Source: Spirosoma aureum
GTDB lineage: Bacteria; Bacteroidota; Bacteroidia; Cytophagales; Spirosomataceae
Direction of reading: 5' to 3'
Length of the DNA stretch: 64,000 bases
Assembly (NCBI RefSeq): GCF_011604685.1
Contig: NZ_CP050063.1
Coordinates: forward strand, 2,254,501 to 2,318,500
Position numbers and translations under genes: made by a program. The notes below the pieces were generated by a model, which did not search any database, was not told the origin of the DNA, and saw only the letters and a program-made list of their open reading frames with translations. Shown piece after piece: positions 44,220 through 54,409 of the stretch (positions within the stretch are counted from its first letter, which is position 1; the number at the start of each line of letters is the position of its first letter).

Positions 44220-45095
44220 TTAGAATTTGAATCCTACACTAGCACTCAAAATTCTACGTTGCGAACCGGCAAAACCTGTTGTGCTAACAGCTTCGATCGA
44301 GTTGCTGAAACCATAATGATAGGTCAAATCGATCAGCAACGGACCAATGTCGAAGCCAAGCTGGCCCAAACCGTTAAACGTACCACTTTTGATCTCCGAG
44401 TTGCTCAGGTTAAATGAGTTGCTATTGGAGTTGATCCGATTGGCATACTCTAAACCAACCTGTAGCCGAACGGCAGAGATACCCCGATCGGATTCGACCA
44501 GTTTATAACCAATGTATACTGGAATTTGAACATACTGGATATTGATCTGATCCTGAATGTTTTGAGCAGACTGCCCATCTCCTTTACGGAAGTAGTTCGA
44601 ACTGGAGGCAAAATATTCACCGCCTAACTGGCCGAATAATCGGCCACCACCCCGCACAAAGAAACCCGCCTGATACCCTAAACGACCCGAGAGATTATCA
44701 CCATTAACATCTTCGCCCTTAAAACGTGTCGTATTTAAACCTGCATAGATGCCAAACACAAAGTTTTTATAATCCTTTGTTTTCTTGTCGCGGGCCGGCG
44801 TCGTGTATGTATCGGTCGTCGTCGTTGTTGTCGCTGAATTGTTGTAGCTGTTCGTTGTCGGCGTTGTTGAATAGGTGCCATTGGCATTCATATTCGCTCT
44901 CGAAGCGCTATCCGACGACATTGTTGTTGGCGTCGTTGAATAAGTACTGTTCGACGTGCTGGTTGTATCCGTTACTGGCGACGCACTGTACGTTGACGTA
45001 CCCGTCGTTGTCGATGAGGGATTGGTGGTGGTTTGGCCACTAGCAAGGCCAACACCAAGCAGGCAGGAAGCCAGCAAAGTAAGTTGAGTTTTCAT
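44220..45095 (-). CDS. PorT-family outer-membrane barrel with Ser/Thr-rich linker
   Basis: 291 residues with a signal peptide ending near ASGQ (about 21). Residues 22-105 are almost pure Thr, Ser, Asn, Tyr and Pro, with the recurring unit TYSTTPTT. A barrel follows that aligns with the paralogue downstream (NFVFGIYAGLNTTRFKGEDV versus NFTFGVYAGANSTRFEGEDV) and ends SVGFKF. The linker could be O-glycosylated, as Ser/Thr-rich segments often are in this phylum; that is inference. The 5' leader contains two hairpins, one of them terminator-like (45124-45151). Confidence 0.85.
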   Translation of the reverse strand: MKTQLTLLASCLLGVGLASGQTTTNPSSTTTGTSTYSASPVTDTTSTSNSTYSTTPTTMSSDSASRANMNANGTYSTTPTTNSYNNSATTTTTTDTYTTPARDKKTKDYKNFVFGIYAGLNTTRFKGEDVNGDNLSGRLGYQAGFFVRGGGRLFGQLGGEYFASSSNYFRKGDGQSAQNIQDQINIQYVQIPVYIGYKLVESDRGISAVRLQVGLEYANRINSNSNSFNLSNSEIKSGTFNGLGQLGFDIGPLLIDLTYHYGFSNSIEAVSTTGFAGSQRRILSASVGFKF

Positions 45096-45123
45096 AATTT
45101 TCTTTTATCGCGTTGAGTTGCAC

Positions 45124-45151
45124 AAAAAAAAGGTGTAATGTCAATTACACC
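45124..45151 (-). promoter_or_regulatory. Terminator-like hairpin in the barrel-gene leader
   Basis: On the minus strand GGTGTAAT-TGAC-ATTACACC is followed by eight T, 28 bases before the ATG at 45095. A second hairpin, GACCG-TAAG-CGGTC (45161-45174), precedes it. pgi, the upstream gene, already has its own terminator at 45326-45375, so this may be an attenuator or the end of a small RNA. Confidence 0.6.
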
Positions 45152-45325
45152 CTATTAACAGACCGCTTACGGTCAATGTTTTTAGATTATTCTAATTTCT
45201 TCGTATGTTAATATGGTAAGTTTCTTTACTCATATCCTTCGGTAAAAGCCTCAACTTATTGAAACTATAGAATCTCATTCGCAAAACGATTCGTTTATTC
45301 CGTCTGTCTGGAAAAAACAAAATAT

Positions 45326-45375
45326 CCCGCAGACAAACGCCCAAAAAGTCACACTTTTCTACGGTCATCTGCGGG
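45326..45375 (-). terminator. pgi terminator
   Basis: CCCGCAGA (45326-45333) pairs with TCTGCGGG (45368-45375); on the minus strand the second arm runs into a T-rich tract. It starts ten bases after the pgi stop. Confidence 0.75.
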
Positions 45376-45384
45376 AATAATTAT

Positions 45385-47082
<1,698 letters not shown>

Positions 47083-47253
47083 TCAGATTGAGCTGACATA
47101 AGCTTGCATAGGTACGATTTCACAAAGTGCGCACTATATGCTGCCACCTGAAAACTGTAAACCAGTTCAGAATGTCGGCGCGAATATCGTATTTCCAACG
47201 CAATCTTTTTTTGTATAAATCGGTTTCCTTATAAACTGCCTCAATTCTCAACT

Positions 47254-47261
47254 TACCTTTG
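47254..47261 (+). promoter_or_regulatory. -7 box four bases before the oxygenase start codon
   Basis: TACCTTTG is an exact TAnnTTTG box whose last base is four bases before the ATG at 47266. No TTG is found 17-23 bases upstream. The spacing equals that seen at 41597-41604. Confidence 0.45.
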
Positions 47262-47265
47262 TGGT

Positions 47266-48114
47266 ATGAATACGATTACGACCGATACGCTCTTCGACTA
47301 TGAACGCTGGCAGAAATCGCTGCCCGCTGACGCTCAACGGTATCAACAGAACCAACCTTACCCGCACATTGCGCTCGAGAATTTTCTGGAACCCTGGGCA
47401 GCCGAACGGGCACTCGCGTCTTTCCCTGCTGTAGGCGATGCTGGCTGGATTCACTATGTCCACGTAAACGAGAAAAAACACGGCCTGAACAAAATGGATT
47501 TATTGCCACCTGCCATTCAGGATGTTATTCGCGAGATGAACTCGCCCCGTTTTGTGGCTTACCTAAGCAAGCTAACGGGCATTCCAAACCTGATTTCGGA
47601 TGATTCACTGGAAGGTGGCGGACTTCACCAGTCGAAGCGAAATGGTTTTCTGAATGTTCATGCCGATTTTACCGTTCACCCACATAAACGCAACTGGCGT
47701 CGGCGCGTAAATTTACTGATTTACCTCAATCACGACTGGAAACCTGAATACCGGGGTGATCTGGAACTCTGGGATCGTCAGATGAAGGGTGTGGTGCAGA
47801 AAATTGCGCCGATTTTTAACCGGTGTGTAGTTTTCAACACGGATGAAGATTCTTATCACGGATTGCCCGATCCGATTTTGTGTCCGGAAGATATGACGCG
47901 GAAATCAATCGCTCTCTATTATTTTACGGAAGAAGCCGTGACGCCCACGCTCCGGGCAACGAACTACAAAGCCCGGCCCGACGATGGTGCGAAAGCGATT
48001 CTGATCTGGTTAGATAAAAAAATGGTGGCCACTTATACTACCTTAAAACGTGCTTTGGGTATTGATGATGCGTTCATCAGCAACATCCTGAACCGACTAA
48101 GTGGTAAGAAATAA
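47266..48114 (+). CDS. 2-oxoglutarate/Fe(II)-dependent oxygenase
   Basis: 282 residues with a double-stranded beta-helix core. The iron site is H132-A-D134 (FLNVHADF) and H198 (DSYHGLPDP), and R212 (TRKSIALYYF) would bind 2-oxoglutarate. YRGDLELWD is typical of the prolyl-hydroxylase-like 2OG-FeII_3 group. Members hydroxylate proteins, or sugar and lipid residues; many sit in polysaccharide clusters. A glycosyltransferase-like gene follows after a terminator, but no shared operon is evident. Substrate unknown. Confidence 0.85.
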   Translation: MNTITTDTLFDYERWQKSLPADAQRYQQNQPYPHIALENFLEPWAAERALASFPAVGDAGWIHYVHVNEKKHGLNKMDLLPPAIQDVIREMNSPRFVAYLSKLTGIPNLISDDSLEGGGLHQSKRNGFLNVHADFTVHPHKRNWRRRVNLLIYLNHDWKPEYRGDLELWDRQMKGVVQKIAPIFNRCVVFNTDEDSYHGLPDPILCPEDMTRKSIALYYFTEEAVTPTLRATNYKARPDDGAKAILIWLDKKMVATYTTLKRALGIDDAFISNILNRLSGKK

Positions 48115-48202
48115 GCCTCAACCCGTTGCTCTTTTTAATGACAGAACGGACTTGGCGAGAATCCGTCGGGATGCTGGCTCAAACATTTTCCTTACTTTTA
48201 CG

Positions 48203-48234
48203 GCCCTGTTCACCTTTGTGGACAGGGCTTTTTT
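48203..48234 (+). terminator. Terminator after the oxygenase gene
   Basis: GCCCTGTTCAC (48203-48213), loop CTTT, GTGGACAGGGC (48218-48228), then six T. The stem has 11 pairs including one wobble. It ends ten bases before the next gene starts. Confidence 0.85.
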
Positions 48235-48243
48235 GCGTTACGT

Positions 48244-49908
48244 ATGAATCAAAAACTTTTTTATTCGCTCCTCTTTGCGGTACTGGGCATTTTACTCTTC
48301 GTTCCCTTTTTAGGTGGGGTTCGGCTGTTTGATTGGGACGAAATCAATTTTGCCGAGTGCTCCCGCGAAATGGTTGTGCTGGGCGATTACCTGCGGGTTC
48401 ACGTTGATTTTAAGCCATTTTACGAGAAACCGCCTTTTTTCTTCTGGTGCCAGTCGCTGATGATGAACCTATTTGGCACCAATGAATTTGCAGCTCGTTT
48501 ACCGAATGCCATATGTGGTATTATCTCGCTGATTTACCTGTACAATCTCGGCGCTAAACTACACGGCCATCGTTTTGGCCTGATTTGGGCGCTAACCTAT
48601 CTGGGTTCGGTTACACCCCACCTGTATTTTCGATCGGGTATTATTGATCCGTTTTTTAACCTGTTCATTTTTATTGGGTTAATTAATCTGATTTTTGCCT
48701 CCTGGAAGCGGGAAGGTACAGCCAGTAGTATGCTTGTACCCCGCGGTGTTTGGAATTACCTGTTTATCGGCGGGTTTGTGCTGGGAATGGGCATTAACAC
48801 TAAAGGCCCGGTTGCTTACCTGATCGTGTGCCTGACATTGGGTGTTTACTGGATTCTGAGCCGGTTTCGCTGGTTTATAACGCCCCTGCAATTCCTGTTT
48901 TACTCGGTAGCGGCTACGCTGGTTTCTGTGGCCTGGTATGGGTTGGAAACCTTCCTTCATGGTCCGGTTTTCATCACCGAATTTCTGAAGTATAATTTCC
49001 GTCTGTTCAGTACGCCAGATGCAGGTCATTCAGGTTTCCCCGGTTATCATTTTGTGATCCTGCTGGTTGGCTGCTTTCCGGCCTCGATTTTCGCGCTACG
49101 GGCGTTTGCACCGCTGATGATCGAGCGTAATTACCAGCGTGAATTCCGTAAGTGGATGCTCATTTTGTTTTGGGTTGTGCTGATCCTGTTTAGCATCGTA
49201 CAGTCTAAAATTGTCCACTATTCGTCCATGTGTTATTTCCCGCTGACCTATATGGCCACTTTGACACTGACGCAATTGGAATCGAATAAAATCCGGTTCA
49301 ACAACTGGTTGCGGGCTGGGTTGATTGTTATTGGCGGGATATATATTCTGGCTACCATTGGCTTGCCTATTCTGGCTCATCGTATGGATCTGGTACGGGC
49401 TGTCGCTGATCAGGATGCCTTTACGCAGGCTAACCTGAACGCAAAAATTAACTGGACAGGCTGGGAGGTAATACCCGGAATCTGGCTGCTTATCGTTCTG
49501 TCGCTGAGCCTGATCTGGTTCGATCAACGCCAGACTGACCGGGCAATCGTTGCCTTATTTGGCGGTATGGCCGTATTTATTACACTGACTCTCTGGTTTT
49601 TTATCGGTCGGATCGAAGGGATCTCTCAGGATGCGGCTATGCGCTTTTTCGAGAAGGCACAGGGCCAAAACGTGTATGTAAAATCGTATGGCTATCGTAG
49701 TTATGGACCGTTCTTTTATACGCAGAAACCCGCCATTACAAACCCCAATTATTACGACGAAGACTGGCTTCTACGTGGTAAAATAGACAAAGACGTTTGG
49801 TTTATCAAGAAGAACGTTGAAGAGCACACCGCCCTCGACTCCTTGCCTGACATCAAAAAAACGGGCGAAGAAAATGGATTCGTTTTTTATCTGCGGAAGG
49901 CGAAATAA
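48244..49908 (+). CDS. GT39/ArnT-like membrane glycosyltransferase
   Basis: Polyprenyl-phosphate-sugar-dependent transferase of the inner membrane, 554 residues with about 11-12 helices and a soluble C-terminal domain (about 450-554). The first periplasmic loop holds RLFDWDEINFAECSREM, with D32-E33 as the likely catalytic acidic residues of the GT-C fold, followed by FYEKPPFFFW. ArnT adds aminoarabinose to lipid A; Bacteroidota homologues often glycosylate proteins or lipids of unknown type. The gene starts ten bases after a terminator, so its promoter must lie within or before that hairpin. Confidence 0.87.
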   Translation: MNQKLFYSLLFAVLGILLFVPFLGGVRLFDWDEINFAECSREMVVLGDYLRVHVDFKPFYEKPPFFFWCQSLMMNLFGTNEFAARLPNAICGIISLIYLYNLGAKLHGHRFGLIWALTYLGSVTPHLYFRSGIIDPFFNLFIFIGLINLIFASWKREGTASSMLVPRGVWNYLFIGGFVLGMGINTKGPVAYLIVCLTLGVYWILSRFRWFITPLQFLFYSVAATLVSVAWYGLETFLHGPVFITEFLKYNFRLFSTPDAGHSGFPGYHFVILLVGCFPASIFALRAFAPLMIERNYQREFRKWMLILFWVVLILFSIVQSKIVHYSSMCYFPLTYMATLTLTQLESNKIRFNNWLRAGLIVIGGIYILATIGLPILAHRMDLVRAVADQDAFTQANLNAKINWTGWEVIPGIWLLIVLSLSLIWFDQRQTDRAIVALFGGMAVFITLTLWFFIGRIEGISQDAAMRFFEKAQGQNVYVKSYGYRSYGPFFYTQKPAITNPNYYDEDWLLRGKIDKDVWFIKKNVEEHTALDSLPDIKKTGEENGFVFYLRKAK

Positions 49909-49976
49909 ATGGATTTACATTCGATTATCTGATGTGTCTAATCGGTTTATATCAGATACTCGAATGCAAGCACTTA

Positions 49977-50750
49977 TCATAAACAGATTTCTTGTAGGCG
50001 GTTTTCGTCCATGACAAATACATTGAAATCGACCTGTCCACGAATACCCTGGACCCATCCGTTCTGGTTGTGTTGCCATAAGTACAGGCGATCAGGGTCA
50101 TAGGCCCGAAGGTGTTTGGTAGAGTAATCGGCAATCCAGAGCGGGTACTCATCCAGGTTGCCTTTGATATAGCGTTTATAGAGGCTCCCATTCGTATAAA
50201 TAATAGGGCGGGCCTGATAATGTTCTTCTACGGTTGCCAGCCACAGCCGAAGACCATCGACAATGGCTTCGTCCGATTGGCCGTTCGTAACCTCAAAATC
50301 AACAACCGGGGCAAAGTCGCCAGTCGATAGCTCAACGTGTCTAATAAAATTATTGGCTTGTTTGACCGGGTCTCGGGTGGGGTGATAAAAATGATAAGCT
50401 CCCCGGCGCAGATTTGATTTTTTTGCCTCACTCCAGTTCTTATCAAAGTGCCTGTCGGTCATTGTGGCTCCTTCTGTTGCTTTAACAAAAACGAATTGAA
50501 GCCGAACCCCATCGGCCTCCATCTGTCGGACTCGTTTCCAGTTAATGCGGTCATTATGCCGCGAAACATCAATGCCATGAATGCCATAGCGCATGGGTAG
50601 GCGGATGCCGAATGCCCGGACAAAGCGCCAGTCCATGTCGTCCTGCCGAAACGATCGAAAGATCCAGTAGGCGACAAACAACACCATAAACGCCGAAATC
50701 CAAAGACCATATCGCCGGAATATGATGTTGACCAGAACGCGTGTTTTCAT
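49977..50750 (-). CDS. GH25 lysozyme, membrane-anchored
   Basis: N-acetylmuramidase of 257 residues. An uncleaved N-terminal helix (about 15-33) would anchor it to the inner membrane facing the periplasm. The GH25 barrel starts at GIHGIDVSRHND with D61; the catalytic pair D151 and E153 is in FAPVVDFEV, and LWIADYS supplies a further Asp. A -7 box TAATTTTG lies at 50772-50779, 21 bases upstream of the ATG. Likely roles are cell-wall remodelling or recycling. Confidence 0.92.
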   Translation of the reverse strand: MKTRVLVNIIFRRYGLWISAFMVLFVAYWIFRSFRQDDMDWRFVRAFGIRLPMRYGIHGIDVSRHNDRINWKRVRQMEADGVRLQFVFVKATEGATMTDRHFDKNWSEAKKSNLRRGAYHFYHPTRDPVKQANNFIRHVELSTGDFAPVVDFEVTNGQSDEAIVDGLRLWLATVEEHYQARPIIYTNGSLYKRYIKGNLDEYPLWIADYSTKHLRAYDPDRLYLWQHNQNGWVQGIRGQVDFNVFVMDENRLQEICL

Positions 50751-50813
50751 GCAGAAGACTTACTTTTGGCGCAAAATTACAGCTTTACCGGCGAATGTAA
50801 CGAACATAAAAAA

Positions 50814-50838
50814 GGCCCGCTGCAACGTGCAGTGGGCC
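50814..50838 (-). terminator. Terminator of the small membrane gene
   Basis: On the minus strand GGCCCACTGCA-CGT-TGCAGCGGGCC (one wobble), followed by six T. It is 25 bases past the stop at 50863. Confidence 0.85.
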
Positions 50839-50862
50839 AGTTATTTCCTGATTGTAAAAAAA

Positions 50863-51108
50863 TCAGTCGTGGCCTTCGAGTTTGACGAGCTTATTATAGA
50901 GTCCCAGAATCAGAAACGGGGCTGCCCATTGGCCAACAAACAAACTACGATGTTTAGAACCCTGATATTGTAGAAATAAGGACACTCCCATTGAGCCTAA
51001 TGCCGCCCAAAGAAAAATATCGGATGGCAATTTGGCGGTCTGTTCTTCAATTGCTTTTGTAACCTGGCCTTCATTATGCTCTGGATTTGAATTCTTTTGC
51101 TTAGCCAT
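50863..51108 (-). CDS. Small membrane protein, unknown function
   Basis: 81 residues from the ATG at 51108 (MAKQKNSNPEHN). A charged N-terminal half is followed by one or two hydrophobic segments (about 33-48 and 58-72), then KLEGHD. The frame extends further upstream but without a recognisable start. I do not recognise the family. It is a single gene between terminators, with the peroxiredoxin gene upstream on the same strand. Confidence 0.6.
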   Translation of the reverse strand: MAKQKNSNPEHNEGQVTKAIEEQTAKLPSDIFLWAALGSMGVSLFLQYQGSKHRSLFVGQWAAPFLILGLYNKLVKLEGHD

Positions 51109-51219
51109 AACGTTGAAAAGTTTAGTTGATAACGAGACCTTAACCCATTGATAAAAGCCTTTGTTCAGTCTTTGCATTATTTGCCTGATGTCGTTAGGCA
51201 CCGGTTAAAATGGGCGTTA

Positions 51220-51283
51220 AATAAAAGCCGGTCCGCCAATACAGCATCTATATAGATATCGTATTGGTAGCCCGGCTTTTATT
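51220..51283 (-). terminator. Composite hairpin after the peroxiredoxin gene
   Basis: Outer arms AATAAAAGCCGG (51220-51231) and CCGGCTTTTATT (51272-51283) enclose a second pair, CCAATAC/GTATTGG, and the palindrome ATCTATATAGAT at the tip. The whole 64-nt region can fold into one long stem. It is 14 bases past the stop. Confidence 0.75.
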
Positions 51284-51297
51284 GATCTTAAAAAAGA

Positions 51298-51933
51298 TTA
51301 CTTATTCGGCTGGGGTGTAGTGCGAAGGTATGGCTTCACAAACGTCACACCTTTCGGAAATTTAGCCTCCAGCTGGTCGTTCGTTACGGCTGGTGTCACG
51401 ATAACATCATCGCCTTGCTGCCAATCGGCAGGGGTAGCCACCTGATAGTCAGCCGTTAGTTGCAACGAGTCGATGACGCGTAACAACTCATTGAAATTCC
51501 GGCCAGTTGAAGCTGGATAGGTCAGCGTTAGCTTGATTTTTTTGTCGGGGCCGATGACAAACACCGAACGCACAGTTGCTTTTTCGCTGGCGTTTGGATG
51601 AATCATATCGTAGAGGGTTGCTACAGTCCGATCGGGATCGGCAATAATTGGGAAGTTTACCTCTGATCCCGTGACATCCTTAATATCGGGCGTCCAGCGG
51701 TTGTGCGAATCCAGATCATCGACCGACACGGCGATAACCTTCACATTGCGCTTTCCGAACTCATCTTTCAGAAGAGCAGTTCTTCCTAGCTCAGTTGTGC
51801 AGACAGGCGTAAAATCAGCCGGATGTGAGAAAAGCATTCCCCACGAATTGCCCAGCCATTCGTGAAAATGGATGTGACCCTGGGTAGTATCGGCTTCAAA
51901 ATCGGGGGCGATGTCTCCTAAACGAAGTGACAT
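51298..51933 (-). CDS. 1-Cys peroxiredoxin (Prx6 type)
   Basis: Reduces H2O2 and organic peroxides. It has 211 residues with peroxidatic Cys45 in HPADFTPVCTTE and no other cysteine, so it is of the 1-Cys class. The C-terminal Prx domain (about 155-205) with PADWQQGDDVIVTP is typical of the Prx6/AhpC-like archaeal-bacterial group. Urate oxidase and other oxidases in this window produce H2O2, but the gene is far from them and no link is implied. Confidence 0.93.
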   Translation of the reverse strand: MSLRLGDIAPDFEADTTQGHIHFHEWLGNSWGMLFSHPADFTPVCTTELGRTALLKDEFGKRNVKVIAVSVDDLDSHNRWTPDIKDVTGSEVNFPIIADPDRTVATLYDMIHPNASEKATVRSVFVIGPDKKIKLTLTYPASTGRNFNELLRVIDSLQLTADYQVATPADWQQGDDVIVTPAVTNDQLEAKFPKGVTFVKPYLRTTPQPNK

Positions 51934-51993
51934 AATTGAAATGGGTTTTGTTGATTAATTCGATATACTTAATCTAGTAAAAGCAAAATGGAA

Positions 51994-52016
51994 AAACCGG
52001 CTTTTCAGACCGGTTT
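51994..52016 (-). terminator. Terminator of the two-component operon
   Basis: On the minus strand AAACCGG-TCTGAAAAG-CCGGTTT followed by further T and C. It lies 118 bases past the response-regulator stop and ahead of the peroxiredoxin gene. Confidence 0.65.
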
Positions 52017-52133
52017 CACGGAGCAAACGTAGAAAAGATTTTCCAGGTTCGCAATGAGATTTGACTAAAAGGTTAGTGGGGTAAATTGCTCGCCAGAGGC
52101 TGCAAAAAAAACACTTCCTTGTCAATCTACTAA

Positions 52134-52790
52134 TTAGATAAGCTTTTCTTCAACGGCAATCCGGACCAGTTCGGCTGCATTGCGAACCTGTAAACGGCGC
52201 ATCATATTGGCCCGGTGGTTATCGACGGTACGAACACTAAGTTGAAGACGTTCCGCAATCTCACGACTGCTCATGCCATCAACCAGAAATTGTAATATTT
52301 CTTTTTCTTTGTTCGACAGGCGCGAGGGTTGAACCTCACGACCTTGCTTACTTCCTTTCTTCAACTGCTGCATGTAGCCGCTCAGAATAATGGAGGCCAC
52401 CGGCGAACTGTAATATTTTTCCCCCGCTGCGATCATGCGTATTGCTTTAATCATTTCATCGGAGGACGAATCTTTAAGGATGTAGCCATAGGCTCCAGCT
52501 TCTACCGAACGCAGGATATAATCTTCATTATTGTGCATCGATAGCATCAATACCCGCACACCTTTGTATAATCGGCTGATAACCTGCGTTGTCTGGATAC
52601 CCGACATGCCAGGCAGCGAAATATCCATCAGTACCAGATCCGGCTGATGAGTCTTCAGTTTTTCGAGAGCCTCTTCACCATCATTGGCTTCATCGATAAT
52701 TTCCAAGCCTTCGGCTTGTTCCAGCAAAAGCCGAATCCCATCGCGGACGATCGAATGATCGTCTACCAGCATTAATTTAATTGACGTCAT
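52134..52790 (-). CDS. NarL/LuxR-type response regulator
   Basis: 218 residues: receiver domain (1-120) with D10-D11, phospho-acceptor D56 in LVLMDISLPG and Lys in YILKDSS, then a LuxR helix-turn-helix (about 155-218) with LSNKEKEILQFLVDGMSSREIAERL. Its ATG lies 14 bases inside the histidine kinase gene, so the two are translated together. The target genes are unknown. Confidence 0.94.
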   Translation of the reverse strand: MTSIKLMLVDDHSIVRDGIRLLLEQAEGLEIIDEANDGEEALEKLKTHQPDLVLMDISLPGMSGIQTTQVISRLYKGVRVLMLSMHNNEDYILRSVEAGAYGYILKDSSSDEMIKAIRMIAAGEKYYSSPVASIILSGYMQQLKKGSKQGREVQPSRLSNKEKEILQFLVDGMSSREIAERLQLSVRTVDNHRANMMRRLQVRNAAELVRIAVEEKLI

Positions 52791-54321
52791 AGTGAGCGGA
52801 TTGCATCTTATACGGAATACTAACTTGAACTTTGGTGCCTTTACCGGGCACCGAACTGATTTTTAACTTACCATTAAGCAATTTGGCACGTTCCTGCATA
52901 TTATGTAGCCCCTGTGAAGGAGCGCGATCATTTTTAGCTGGCTGCGAGAGCTTTGAACGCTGGCTTTCTGGTCGAAATCCCCGGCCGTTGTCCGTGACAA
53001 TCAGGTGAACATAATTTTGTCGTTCAATTAATTCAATATGGATTTGCGAGGGATGAGCATGACGAACAGCATTGCTCAGGGCTTCCTGTGTAATCCGATA
53101 CAGCATAATTTCAACGTTTTTATCTAAACGAGGATCGTCGGTAGTAAGGTTCGATTCAAACGTTACATCTACGGTATCACTACGATCATTTTCGGCCAGC
53201 ATTTTAATAGCGGGGATAATGCCAAAGTCGCTTAAGACACTGGGCATTAAGTTATTAGATATAGTGCGTGTCTCCTGAATCGTTTGCGTAACTAACTTTT
53301 TGAGGTTACTGATACTTTTAGAGCGAACCATAAATTCTGTTGTTTCAGACCCGATCGACGAACGCTTTAGACCAGCTTCCAGACCTTCAATTTGAAGTTT
53401 GATTGCAGTCAGCATCTGGCCAAGCCCGTCGTGCAGGTCCCGCGACAGTCGTTTCCGCTCGTCTTCCTGCCCGGCCATCAGGTAGGAGGTACGCAATTTC
53501 TGCTCATCGATTTCCTGCTGATACTGCAACCGGGTGGCCTCAAACAATTTCTGTCTCGTTTCACTCAGCGATTTATTAACGCTCAATAGCTGTTTATTGG
53601 CAATACTTGCCTGTCGTTCAGCTTCAATGAGCTGCGCAATGGTCTGCTTTAGCCGACGTGTAGCCGGTCGGAAAATTAATAAGCCAATCCCCAGCAAAAC
53701 CATTATAGATACCAGATATAAGTAGAGTTCAATGGACTCAAGCCTGCTGAGCTGATTCCGTAACTCGCTCGTATGCTGGCGTACTATGGTGTCGATTTCC
53801 TCCAGAAACGGCTTTTCATTGGCCAGGAGTAATTTCAGGCTAGCCTGTGTATCTGGACTCGTTACATCTTCGGGGCGCTTCAGCCGGATCAGATACCCAA
53901 TGCTACGCTGAAAAGCGGAAAATTCCGGACGGATACTATCGTATAGCCGCTGAACCGTGTTAGAGTTAGGAATCAGCACATTATGAGCAATTACCTGCCC
54001 TTCCCGACTTTGAAGATGATAGCGCTCAAAAGTGCTGAATACATGGCTTAATTCTGTAAGGTTCTGATTAAAATTATCGCGCTCATTAATGTCAGTTACC
54101 TGAAGTGCCTGTTTGACAATCTGCTGACTTTGGTGACGTTGCAGGGCCGTGTATCGGATAATCCATAGTTCATCCTGTACAGTGCTAAGCCGCCACTGAG
54201 TAAGAATCTGGCCACCTGTAAGCAGAATGGCCAGTATAATAAATAAAGTTACGTACAGGCGTGTGAACCGAAATGGAATTGCCTGATCGTTTTTTGTGTT
54301 ATCGCTGAGTAGTTCGGACAC
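52777..54321 (-). CDS. Sensor histidine kinase (HisKA_3 type)
   Basis: 514 residues. Membrane helices at about 21-41 and 199-217 flank a roughly 155-residue periplasmic domain of helical character resembling CHASE3/methyl-accepting-type sensors. A coiled coil (225-285) leads to the phospho-acceptor H297 in RLSRDLHDGLGQML. The ATPase has EALSNAVRHAHPSQ and VTDNGRGF. The start is GTG at 54321. It is cotranscribed with the NarL-type regulator. No ligand can be read from the sensor domain. Confidence 0.93.
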   Translation of the reverse strand: MSELLSDNTKNDQAIPFRFTRLYVTLFIILAILLTGGQILTQWRLSTVQDELWIIRYTALQRHQSQQIVKQALQVTDINERDNFNQNLTELSHVFSTFERYHLQSREGQVIAHNVLIPNSNTVQRLYDSIRPEFSAFQRSIGYLIRLKRPEDVTSPDTQASLKLLLANEKPFLEEIDTIVRQHTSELRNQLSRLESIELYLYLVSIMVLLGIGLLIFRPATRRLKQTIAQLIEAERQASIANKQLLSVNKSLSETRQKLFEATRLQYQQEIDEQKLRTSYLMAGQEDERKRLSRDLHDGLGQMLTAIKLQIEGLEAGLKRSSIGSETTEFMVRSKSISNLKKLVTQTIQETRTISNNLMPSVLSDFGIIPAIKMLAENDRSDTVDVTFESNLTTDDPRLDKNVEIMLYRITQEALSNAVRHAHPSQIHIELIERQNYVHLIVTDNGRGFRPESQRSKLSQPAKNDRAPSQGLHNMQERAKLLNGKLKISSVPGKGTKVQVSIPYKMQSAHYDVN

Positions 54322-54409
54322 GGTCAGTTAGATCGAAGCCAAATGATTGAGTAAATGTAGTAAATTTCGTAGTTTTACCTCACACTTGTCCCATACTGTG
54401 CCCAACGCC

